From NCBI GenBank assembly GCA_026770615.1, contig MU631311.1, positions 705,211 to 717,612 of the forward strand: a DNA stretch of 12,402 nt, written 5' to 3'. Positions 6,144 through 12,402 of the stretch are shown here, one piece after another. The position numbers were made by a program, and so were the translations under genes. How positions within the stretch are numbered: position 1 is the stretch's first letter; each line of letters starts with the position of its first letter. Source of the stretch: Pavlovales sp. CCMP2436. Its lineage: Eukaryota; Haptophyta; Pavlovophyceae; Pavlovales. The notes under the pieces are model-generated. The model worked only from the letters and a program-made list of their open reading frames with translations, was not told where the DNA came from and did no database searches.

Positions 6144-6994
6144 ATGGAAGCCGTGGCATTGCACTCGGCCCTTACTCCCGCCCAAGTGGCGGGCCTCTCC
6201 TCGATCGGCGAGGCACATGGCTACGACGATGTTCACGCCACGCTAACCAAAATCCTCGGCAACATCATGTGGTCGCCAGCAGAGGCCAAGTTTCGCAGAC
6301 TGCGCACTTCGAACGAGAAGGTGCGTGCTCTACTTTCAGTCCGGGGCGCACGGCAGCTGCTTCTTGGCTGCGGCTTTGTCCAGGAAGTCGACGCGCTTGT
6401 ACTCCCCGAAGCCTGCGCGATCGGGCCAGTCGTCGCAGCTGCCACTGGCCTGCGCGTGCAGCTCGAGCGGCGCGAGGACGAGCTCATGCGGCAGAGATCT
6501 GAGGCGATCGCTATACTACGGGATACGGCCATGCAGGAAAGGCGCGCGAAAGAGCCAGCCAGGGGCGTGGCGCAGGCGCAGGCCTCCCACATTCTTCTGA
6601 AAGCGACAGACGAGGCCGCCGTGGAAAGGCTTGCGGCTTGGAAGCTCTAGATCGCCAACGACCCGGCGGCATTTGCTGAGTTTGCGCGCGCACACTCAGA
6701 GTGCCCGAGCGGAACCCGAGGAGACGGTCTCAGCTTTTTTGCGCGAGGGAAGATGGTGAGAGGCTTTAAGTCCTACTATAGCGCTAGCCTCTGGCCCTAG
6801 CCCCTAGCCTCAACTCTGACCATACCCTTCTGCTGGATTTGCCCGTACTTTAGGTGGAAGAATTTGACGATGTCGTTTTCTTACAGCCGACTGGCGCGGT
6901 GTACGGCCCGCTTCGCACCGTAAGTGGGCTTCATCTTGTCTTTGTTCACGCGCGGATCGAAGGCAACGCCGCAAACCGCGTCGCAGGAACATGA
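6144..6994 (+). CDS. PUB domain-parvulin prolyl isomerase fusion, one intron, in-frame TAG
   Basis: The start is ATG 6144 (GCCATGG context; in-frame TGA at 6120). Residues 25-105 form a PUB domain, with LLSVRGARQLLLGCGF then ALVLPE, the fold that binds the p97/Cdc48 C-terminal tail in PNGase and UBXD1. A charged helix (about 103-140) follows, then a parvulin-type peptidyl-prolyl isomerase. ASHILLK gives His149. AFAEFARAHSECPSG gives Cys187. Leu196, Met204 and Phe208 are present, and TVSGLH gives Ser228 and His231, all matching Pin1 catalytic-pocket positions. Pin1's paired phosphate-binding arginines are not seen. Exon 1 is 6144-6755; the intron 6756-6853 (GTGAGA...TTTAG, phase 0) is followed by exon 2, 6854-6994, ending in TGA. 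Codon 169 (6648-6650) is TAG, within a helix of the isomerase. The total would be 250 codons before the stop. A truncated PUB-only protein, readthrough, recent pseudogenisation or a base error are all possible. Confidence 0.8.
6756..6853 (+). other. 98-nt GT-AG intron in PUB-parvulin
   Basis: The donor ATG|GTGAGA at 6756 and the acceptor TACTTTAG at 6846-6853 join two halves of one parvulin domain in the same phase (GKM|VEEFDDVVF). The homology on both sides makes this the best supported intron in the window. Confidence 0.8.
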
Positions 6995-7480
6995 CGCCGC
7001 TCACGGCTCAGCTTCAGTCCCATACAGCTGGACGTTGGTCCTACAGCCGGTCACAGTCTGAGTCCTAAAGCAGTGACTGCCTGACTGCCGGGAACAGGCT
7101 GACCACTGGTATTTGTTTTAAGGTACTGCATTCATATGCCATTATAATTAGTTAAAAAGTGTATTAAATACAGGTTTTCCAAGTTATGAAATTTATGTGT
7201 GAGTTGTTATATATTTATCATTTTAATGTTAACTAAAGTTAGTTAGTTAAGCAGTTACTTCATCTCACTTTATTTTAGATCTGATTTTTTCTATGATTTT
7301 TTGGAAATATAGAAATATCGTCTAAAACTAATTCATTGATTGCATCGTAAAATTTGACATTGCCGGTTAAATTAAAATTAACTAACTTGTTTTCATCTAT
7401 AACTATCTAACAAATCTAAGTTAGTTGGTTAGTTAGCATTTGAAAAAATGTCAAATTTGTTTTTTAAACCACGCGACTTG
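6995..7480. other. 3' flank and AT-rich spacer
   Basis: No gene is seen. The AT-rich part (7140-7480) contains repeated TTAGTTAGTTA-like motifs (7230-7253 and 7418-7437), a local AACTAACTT/AAGTTAGTT stem, and an 11-bp inverted repeat AAATTTGACAT (7350-7360/7448-7458). These look like decayed small inverted-repeat elements. Confidence 0.5.
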
Positions 7481-7955
7481 TCACTAACTGACCCGTTGCA
7501 GACAAAGTACTTCCAGCTTGGCAGTATTCGTATCGGCACGCGCACGCACCCGCCGGCGCCGCGGCGCTGCTATCCAACCGTCGCCTTCTTTGCTCTTCGT
7601 GCCTGGCCGCCCCGCTCCTTCGGCCAGCAGTGGCAACTCGCTAACATGTCGATTTTTGTTACTCGTTATATCTATATATATTAGCGGCTCAGCATGGTTC
7701 AAAAGGTGTTGTTCAGTCACTGGCTTGGTCGACGTCAGGCTGAGGTCGAGCGATCGACCCAAACCCTCATGCACCAGCACTCACACCAGAGGGTGTGAGT
7801 GTGTGCGCCCTGACCCCCACGCCCCGCCTCGGCCGCGCCTCGGCCGCCGCAGCTCTGCCGTGGCGGCCGCAGGGAGCAGCATCGTCTTAGCATATCACTA
7901 CTTTGGAACGGCCACGGGTAACGATGATGAGTATTGTTTTTATAAGAAATAAGAA
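7481..7955. other. GC-rich block, coding status unresolved
   Basis: Open frames of 78-144 codons occur on both strands (plus 7448-7684 and 7518-7952; minus 7484-7780) with no recognisable domain. One plus-strand exon candidate follows an acceptor CGTTGCAG at about 7493-7500 and reads TKYFQLGSIRIGTRTH. The minus strand reads KSKEGDGWIAAPRRRR. Neither can be preferred. A CCTCGGCCGC(G/C) unit is doubled at about 7827-7850. Confidence 0.3.
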
Positions 7956-7960
7956 ACTAT

Positions 7961-8436
7961 ATGTGGCGGGGTCAAGTAGAAAACGCCTTCGGCATTTTTT
8001 TTCATTTTTTGCTAGAGCTCATCCAAAAAACCGGCTTCAACTTGACCCTCGCCGCCCACTGCCACACCGTTATGTAGAGGAGGTTCGGTGCCTCATGGAG
8101 AGAAGGAGGTTCGATGAGGCGGGGCTGACTCCGATCATTCGGCCGGTACGTCGTCCCGCGCGGCGAGCCGCCCGCGGCGCACCTCGAAGGAGGCAGCGAG
8201 GTGCTGCACTCGGCCGAGCTCTGCGACGGCGCGCAGTCATCCCCCAAGAATCTCAACTTGACCCCGATTTGAAAAAAAGTGGCAATTTTTTTTTGATGAC
8301 CTAATACCTTTCGCATGGAACTTTTTTTAGGTGCGTTGGACTCCTCTCGACGAGGGCTTTTCGTATCAGCAGCTAGCTCGAAATTGCCGGTCTTTAAGAA
8401 AAGCACTTTAGCTACTGACCCCGTCGGTCACATATG
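7961..8436. repeat. Repeat cluster with ACTTGACCC motifs
   Basis: The motif (C)AACTTGACCC occurs at about 8038 and 8253 on the plus strand. The inverse, GGCGGGGTCAAGTAG, is at 7966-7980, and a variant, CTACTGACCCCG, is at about 8411. The outermost two are inverted and both lie beside ATATGTG, so the block has terminal-inverted-repeat character, with T/A-runs at each motif. Confidence 0.4.
8076..8265 (+). pseudogene. Possible exon or gene remnant inside the repeat cluster
   Basis: A GC-rich island follows an acceptor-like TTATGTAG. It reads EVRCLMERRRFDEAGLTPII and reaches a strong donor-like CCG|GTACGT at 8146. In the next frame a protein-like stretch continues (VVPRGEPPAAHLEGGSEVLH, then SAELCDGAQ). 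A frameshift, or captured host sequence inside a mobile element, could explain the two halves. No family is recognised. Confidence 0.25.
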
Positions 8437-8483
8437 TGATTAATTTGCGGATGATTTTTTTTAGCGTTCATTTTAAGTAGTGA

Positions 8484-8497
8484 ACTAACTAGTTAGT
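8484..8497. repeat. 14-bp palindrome at the oxygenase gene end
   Basis: ACTAACTAGTTAGT is a perfect palindrome directly abutting the TGA of the oxygenase gene. The shorter core TAACTAGTTA recurs near 3543. It might act in 3'-end formation or be an insertion scar. Confidence 0.5.
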
Positions 8498-9450
8498 CAA
8501 AGATCAGGCGGACGAACGTCGGACCACTCTCTCTCCACTTCCTCCTCGGCTGGCGTGAGCACGGACTCAGCGTAAAACTGTCCAATGCGCCGTTCGCCCG
8601 GCCGCCCTTTGCTGTCGAAAAAGTTCCCGTTGAAGGTGTGGCGCGCCATGGCCCGCAGGTCCAGCGAGACCCGCGTTACACTGGTTGTGTTTGGGACAGT
8701 GTGATGCCGGCACTGGTTGCCCCAAAACCTGACGGCGTTGCCGTATCCCAGCTCAATCGGAGAAAAATCGCTGGCGTTCGGCGCTGACTCTACGTACAAG
8801 GTGTTCGCGCCAAACGCCCGGTTCATCGGAATCCAGATATTGAGCTCCGCTGGCTGGTGATTGTTCGAGTCGTAGTCGTTATGCAAAATCCCAGTAGCTT
8901 TCGCGCTCGGGTGCGAGCAGCGCAGCACCGGAACCGCCTGGTACAAAACATCATCCGCGGAGACGCCCAACAACGGCGCGAGCACCTGCCGAGCAAAGTT
9001 TTTGAGCGCCCGAGCAAACCTGCCGTGGAGCTCGCAGTCAGACGAGGTGCCACGCTCTGCAACAGCGCCGAATACGCGCTTATAAGCCTTATTGAATGGC
9101 GAGTGTGTAGCCGGCCTGTGGTCGTCTGATCCGCCATCGACACGCCCGCAGTAGCCCGGTACGGTGTGCAAGAGACTCAGCGCCTGCTCGTAGTCGTCGC
9201 CCAACAGGGCTCGAGGCCCGAGGCTCGAGGTGCGAAAAATGTCCACAAGGATAGCACGCAGGTCCATCTCGCGAGTCGCCACGTGGTACGGGAACGAGAG
9301 CTGTACGCGCTGCGAGAGTGGCGGGAGGAAGCGCGTGTCGCTGAGGCATGCGGCGATGGCAGGACCGTCTCCCAAGACCGTCTCAAGCTTCCGGCGCCGT
9401 CGCTCGAGCTGCGACCTACCCGCCTGCCGGCCAACCGGAGCAGAGTCCAT
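8497..9450 (-). CDS. StrG-like 2-oxoglutarate/Fe(II) oxygenase family protein
   Basis: The intact, intronless frame has 317 residues, with ATG at 9450 (context CCACGATGG) and TGA at 8497-8499. The C-terminal half has the double-stranded beta-helix pattern. H-x-D (ILHNDYD, His190/Asp192) is followed by ELNIWIPMNRAFGANTLYVE and SPIELGYGNAVRFWGNQCRH (His249/His250). TTSVTRVSLDLR then supplies the 2OG-binding Arg260. This spacing and wording match the StrG family, named for a streptomycin-cluster protein; members are putative hydroxylases with unknown substrates. The N-terminal 150 residues are helical and less conserved. The frame extends upstream without ATG through an Arg/Pro-rich 18-bp doubled sequence (CCTCGAGCGAGGGCGG), so 9450 is preferred over a GTG at 9522. 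Lack of introns beside spliced neighbours may hint at transfer from bacteria. Confidence 0.8.
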   Translation of the reverse strand: MDSAPVGRQAGRSQLERRRRKLETVLGDGPAIAACLSDTRFLPPLSQRVQLSFPYHVATREMDLRAILVDIFRTSSLGPRALLGDDYEQALSLLHTVPGYCGRVDGGSDDHRPATHSPFNKAYKRVFGAVAERGTSSDCELHGRFARALKNFARQVLAPLLGVSADDVLYQAVPVLRCSHPSAKATGILHNDYDSNNHQPAELNIWIPMNRAFGANTLYVESAPNASDFSPIELGYGNAVRFWGNQCRHHTVPNTTSVTRVSLDLRAMARHTFNGNFFDSKGRPGERRIGQFYAESVLTPAEEEVEREWSDVRPPDL

Positions 9451-9471
9451 CGTGGCGCCCGACGTGCGGTG

Positions 9472-9510
9472 GTTCCTCGAGCGAGGGCGGTGCCTCGAGC
9501 GAGGGCGGGG
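9472..9510. repeat. 18-bp tandem duplication upstream of the oxygenase ATG
   Basis: CCTCGAGCGAGGGCGG occurs twice in tandem, 18 bp apart. It contains the palindrome CCTCGAGCGAGG-like core and lies 25-60 bases upstream of the chosen ATG, so it may be a 5'-leader or promoter element. Confidence 0.5.
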
Positions 9511-9580
9511 CTGCGGCTGCACCCTCGCGTGAACGCCTAGGCAGGAGCATGCGACGGCACAGCGCCACGAAGCCGATCGC

Positions 9581-9608
9581 TTTTTAAAGCGGTCGCAGCA
9601 TGGCGCCC
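9581..9608 (+). repeat. Shared 28-nt motif, right copy
   Basis: TTTTTAAA followed by GCGGTCGCAGCATGGCGCCC matches the minus-strand sequence at 5421-5449 with a single missing base. It is oriented away from the oxygenase gene. On the plus strand its ATG gives only six codons before TGA, so it is unlikely to start a gene here. Confidence 0.6.
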
Positions 9609-9635
9609 TGCCCTGACTGACCAGTGAAGTTCAAG

Positions 9636-10105
9636 TTAGCACTCCGAACTGCGAAAATCAGGGCGGTACCGTTCGGGTAGTAGTGCGGTCGGGGACGACG
9701 CGCGAAGTCCGGATACTGTTCTCGCGATGGTATCCGCGTGCTCTGCAAAGGTCCCTTGGTCTGAATGTTTCTCGACGCTGGGTCCGGTGGAGTCCTAGTC
9801 AGCTAGTCAGGCCCTGGGCCGGACGGGTACGTATTTCGTCTAGATATGTACACACTCGATCACCCGTAAAATTATACTGTACCACCCTTTGGTTTCCCCC
9901 CGCAGGTGCTGAAAATACCACCCTCGACCTCGTCGCACTTTGGAGGCCCTGTTTTCGTCATTCCGACGAGGGGAATCTCAACCACAGCACTTGTGACACT
10001 GTTGTCAGTGTGTGAGGACTGGAGACTGGCACTCTTGGAAGTGGATGATCGAAGTTGTTGCCCGTCAAACTCTGAGTCCGGAAGAGAGGCAACTGGCAAG
10101 GGTAA
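9636..10105 (-). CDS. Candidate two-exon gene end of unknown function
   Basis: The reconstruction is from splice signals. The exon at 9929-10105 (59 codons after an ATTTAG acceptor) reads Ser-rich sequence such as SSTSKSASLQSSHTDNSVTS and ends PPKCDE at the donor GAG|GTCGAG. The intron is 9795-9928. The last exon, 9636-9794 (53 codons), starts at TAG|GACTCC and contains SVEKHSDQGTFAEHADTIAR and LLPERYRPDF, then TAA. Phases are 0 on both sides. The last exon is supported by its inverted paralogue at 565-633, where differences from SVE to AEH are almost all at third codon positions. H-S-D-Q-G-T-F recalls H-x-D metal motifs of 2OG oxygenases, but nothing more supports that. The upstream exon is less certain, since other frames are also open there. 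The gene would end 186 bases before the oxygenase ATG on the same strand. Confidence 0.4.
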
Positions 10106-10178
10106 CTAAATATTTTTAAGCAGGCTCTACAAACAATGTTTTTTTTTACAATTTCAACTAACATAAATAAATGCAGAA

Positions 10179-10210
10179 CAGTCAGACGCCAGCTTGATTC
10201 CATATCATAA
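10179..10210 (-). repeat. Dispersed repeat Q, copy 3 (inverted)
   Basis: CAGTCAGACGCCAGCTTGA at 10179-10197 is the exact reverse complement of the right part of the copy at 1466-1501. The following bases (TTCCATATCA) are a diverged form of the rest of the repeat. Confidence 0.6.
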
Positions 10211-10530
10211 ATATATAGCAATATATCAGGTGGCCAGGCAGCCCCCCTGGGGCGAGTGGGCGGCAAAATGCGGGCGCAGCCACATCGGCCGGCGCGACCG
10301 CACCTTTGCGGCCCACGGCATCAGGTGCCAATCGCGTTGTACAGAAGTCACGTCACTCGCAAGGAGAAGGTGTCATGACACCTGCTTTACAATTATTAGG
10401 ACAGAATGGCAGGGTTCCCCCTTCAAATCGAGCAACCCTGCCTTTTTGGCCTTACGGCCAAGCATGTGTCTGACAGGACCCGCGAGGCTCAGCCTCCACC
10501 AATTACGCCGGCTAGACCCCCGCCGGTAGA
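10211..10530. other. Spacer with palindromes, no supported gene
   Basis: Both strands have open stretches without recognisable domains (for example minus-strand MPWAAKVRSRRPMWLRPH near 10300). Structural elements include the 16-bp palindrome AGGTGTCATGACACCT (10368-10383), a GGCAGGGTT/AACCCTGCC stem (about 10406-10442), and a TTGGCC/GGCCAA hairpin just after it. The stem pair resembles neither a tRNA nor a known structured RNA. Confidence 0.4.
10368..10383. repeat. 16-bp perfect palindrome
   Basis: AGGTGTCATGACACCT is a dyad that could bind a dimeric regulator or be chance. It lies outside any supported coding region. Confidence 0.5.
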
Positions 10531-10590
10531 TATCACGGCACGAGCGAATTGTTGGCCGAATTCGATCGAAAAAAAAGCGCCAAAAGAGGC

Positions 10591-12402
10591 TCACTCCTCC
10601 TCCTCCTCCTCCAGAACGGCAACCATGCTGAAATTGGAGACTTGGCGCTTTCTGGCGTGCCCTGAGATCTGCGGGGGGAGGGGGGGGGGGAGTCGAGGTC
10701 GGGGTTACATATTACAGTCACGGGCAGACTGGGAAAGGATTATTATTCTTGCTTGTTGATGTGATTTTTGATGATGTCTTTGTTCGCGAGCAACGCCTTG
10801 TTCGAATGTGGCACGGAGCCCTCCCAAACGGAATCACAGCACAGGTGATACTTTGTAACGGGATTTTAATTTGGACATCGCACGAAGAAGGGTGCCTGCG
10901 TGTGTGATTGTGTGTGGGTGTGTCTGTGTAGGGATGGGGGGTGGGATTGGGGAAGGGGAGAGTGTGGGTGGAGTGTGTGGGTGTGTGGGTGGTGGTGGTG
11001 GTGGGGGGTAGGGGGGGGGGGCACCTCCTATCAGCACTAATCTTCATTAATAATCATGAAAAAGGTAATAATTATAAAAAAGGTAATAACCATTAAAAAA
11101 AAAAGGTCGACATTGTGAACCTCGGCCTCGGCCTGCTGATGATCTCTACAATCCTGGTCATGCGTCAAGCCCCCTTCTTCCTCCTCCTCTCCCACCCCCC
11201 CCCCTCCCCCCAGGTTTTTTTTTTTTTTTTTGGGCTTACCTCCTGGAAGCAGGTGGAGCAGCACTCTAAGGCGTACTGCGCGGCCTTCAAGTCGTTAGCG
11301 TCCTGTAGCTTTATCCGCACGATGCAACGAACGTCCTGCGTTTGTCGCAGCAGCAGGGGCCACTGGTCCTTGCAACCCAGCCCACCCGCTGTTCGTGAAT
11401 CATCAAATTATAACATTTGATATTACAGAGTCAGAACGAAGTTGAAAACCGCGACTTGAGAAGATAAAAACTAAGAATCTATGGCCGACTCGCCGTATGA
11501 AATGTCGCTGCCCTTCTTACAATTATTAATCCAAAGCAAGCAAAAAAGGGGGGGGTGTGTGTGTGTGTGCGTGTGGGTGGGTGGGGTGGGTGGGGGTCGG
11601 GGGGGGGGTTAGATTACCGAATTCTGAGTCGCTGGTTGCGTCCTCGAAGGATCTGTCGCTGCCGCTCGCGCCCAGGTTGTCGATCATCATCCCCGAGACC
11701 CCGCACATCGCCAAGTCCTATTTCGGGGGGAGGGGGGGGGCATACAGCCAGTCGTTTGGTTAGTAGGCGGCGCATATTAAAACCGGGGGTCAGGAGTGTT
11801 CCACCCTTTTCTCGCCAAAAACTGCCCCGAGAGTAGCTAAAAAAAATGGGGGGGGTGTACCTGCAGGAGCTGCTGAAAGATGGTGCCTGTGCCGCCCTGC
11901 AGCTGCTCGGCGTTATCAGTCGCGATCTGTCCGAGTGTGTCGAGGAAGCTGAGAGACGATCGCACCTATAATCTCAATAGTTTCATTATTATAATTTATA
12001 CTAACATCCATTTTCTTCTTATTATTAAAATACCTTACTTATATATTGCGAGGAAGCTGGGAGATGATCGCACCTAGAATAATAATAGCTGAAATTATTT
12101 ATAAATTATACTTACATTCATTATTATTATTATGATGATTATGATGATTATGATGATTATTATTCCCAATTTCTATGTGTCGAGGAAGCTGAGAGACGAT
12201 CGCACCTATAATCATAATAGTTTCAATTATTTATAATTTATGCTTACTTCATCATTATTGTTATTATTCTTATTATTATTCCTAATTTCAATTATTAATA
12301 TTATTCAATTCCGCACCGTCGTCCGTGCCTGCTCGAATGCCTGCTCGGTGTTTAAGTTTGATCTCAGCAGGCAAGTGGCTTCGACCCACTGCTCGCCGGG
12401 GG
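10591..12402 (-). CDS. Multi-exon gene of unknown function, 5' end outside the window
   Basis: The exons were deduced from GT-AG sites whose phases all close. A: 12317-12402 (partial; EQWVEATCLLRSNLNTEQAF). B: 11861-11965 (35 codons; SFLDTLGQIATDNAEQLQGG). C: 11618-11717 (DLAMCGVSGMMIDNLGASGS, exits after one base). D: 11240-11388 (KDQWPLLLRQTQDVRCIVRI, then DLKAAQYALECC). E (tentative): 11121-11145. F: 10852-10895 (TLLRAMSKLKSRYK). G: 10591-10668 (HARKRQVSNFSMVAV and six Glu, then TGA). Exons A-D are the most secure. E is inferred to keep phase between D and F. The product is soluble, largely helical and leucine/glutamine-rich with an acidic C-terminus; no domain is recognised. Most introns carry C-rich or CA-rich runs on the coding strand ahead of their acceptors. 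Intron A-B contains tandem copies of its own acceptor. If D joins F directly, the protein ends early (APFFVRCPN, then TAA). Confidence 0.6.
10895..11022 (+). repeat. G/GT-rich low-complexity tract (intronic)
   Basis: The plus strand has many runs of three or more G separated by T/GT (GGGGGTGGGATTGGGGAAGG and further). This is the polypyrimidine-rich end of the intron before exon F on the opposite strand. The G-runs are dense enough for quadruplex formation on the template strand. Similar tracts are at 10674-10690, 11551-11608, 11725-11740 and 11848-11856. Confidence 0.7.
11190..11231. repeat. Homopolymer tracts C(n) and T(n) in intron D-E
   Basis: Runs of C and about 19 T on the plus strand give an A-run and G-rich sequence on the coding (minus) strand just after the donor. 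This is opposite in polarity to the other introns of this gene. It creates a spurious, strong-looking acceptor on the plus strand (CCCCCCAG|G at about 11214). Confidence 0.6.
11938..12300 (-). repeat. Tandem triplication of a 3' splice site plus exon start
   Basis: Three units begin with CGAGGAAGCTGAGAGACGAT-like sequence at 11941, 12049 and 12181 (spacings 108 and 132) and continue into AT-rich intron with shared TTTATAATTTAT blocks. On the minus strand each unit holds intron end, AG acceptor, and the first 25 bases of exon B (GTGCGATCGTCTCTCAGC...). The exon part of copy 3 is identical to the real exon start; copy 2 has two changes. Copy 3 would give VRSSLSFLDT and then TAG. Copy 2 is followed by a donor-like AA|GTAAGG at 12038, defining a 35-nt cassette (12039-12073). 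Confidence 0.75.
12118..12166. repeat. (ATT)/(ATG) trinucleotide microsatellite
   Basis: An array of TTA/ATT and GATTAT(GAT) units lies within intron A-B, between the second and third tandem copies. It accounts for most of the length difference between units. Confidence 0.7.

Noticed and set aside
9451..9522. N-terminal extension of the oxygenase to a GTG at 9522
   Set aside because: There is no ATG in the extension; it is Arg/Pro-rich and comes from an 18-bp tandem repeat. ATG 9450 has a better context.
10406..10442. tRNA-like segment with a GGTTC/TTCAAATC-like stretch
   Set aside because: It cannot be folded into acceptor, D and anticodon arms; only a simple stem is present.
10720..10850. 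Protein-like frame (SVWEGSVPHSNKALLANKD) in intron F-G
   Set aside because: It has no phase-compatible splice to the neighbouring exons and is preceded by an in-frame TAA; left as intron, although an alternative last exon is conceivable.
10718..11047. 109-codon minus-strand frame rich in Pro/Thr/His
   Set aside because: Most of it is translation of an intronic (CA)n/C-rich tract; the splice model explains the region better.
11115..11420. Plus-strand 101-codon frame with a hydrophobic start
   Set aside because: It runs through homopolymer tracts and lies antisense to exon D, whose reading phase matches exon C exactly.
1..12402. Reassignment of TAG to a sense codon in this genome
   Set aside because: Only one strong in-frame TAG is seen, and another gene end (158-160) appears to use TAG as stop. 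Not supportable from this window.

Overview
The window looks like nuclear DNA of a unicellular eukaryote, most likely an alga. GC-rich coding blocks sit in AT-rich, repeat-laden spacers, and several genes have GT-AG introns (about 100-350 nt) whose reading phases close exactly. There are no operons and no bacterial ribosome-binding sites. Microsatellites are abundant. A long C-x4-C-x12-H-x3-H zinc-finger array and a StrG-like oxygenase would fit a haptophyte or a related lineage, but the species cannot be fixed from the sequence. No plasmid, phage or CRISPR feature is present.

Layout. Positions 1-160 hold the last exon of a + strand gene that enters from the left. Positions 160-1680 are a mosaic of decayed duplications: an exon copy at 565-633, a 23-bp tandem array at 638-712, and an inverted pair at 724-827/1352-1442. 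Positions 2313-2733 and 3572-3987 are two diverged copies of a roughly 420-bp element with terminal inverted repeats, MITE-like. Positions 4110-5260 (-) encode a nine-finger C2H2 protein broken by a 1-base deletion. Positions 6144-6994 (+) encode a PUB domain joined to a parvulin prolyl isomerase; one 98-nt intron is recognisable, and an in-frame TAG lies inside the isomerase domain. Positions 7000-8440 are AT-rich spacer plus a small repeat cluster. Positions 8497-9450 (-) are an intact, intronless 317-residue 2OG-Fe(II) oxygenase of StrG type. Positions 9636-10105 (-) are a candidate two-exon gene end whose last exon is duplicated at 565-633. Positions 10591-12402 (-) carry a multi-exon gene, reconstructed from splice sites, that continues beyond the right edge.

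Nothing indicates that these genes act in one pathway. The most notable points are the PUB-parvulin fusion with its internal TAG, the triplicated 3' splice site with the start of its exon at 11938-12300, the exon duplicated in inverted orientation about 9 kb apart, and a shared 28-nt sequence at 5421-5449 and 9581-9608 in inverted orientation. All splice models are read by eye from sequence and need transcript data.
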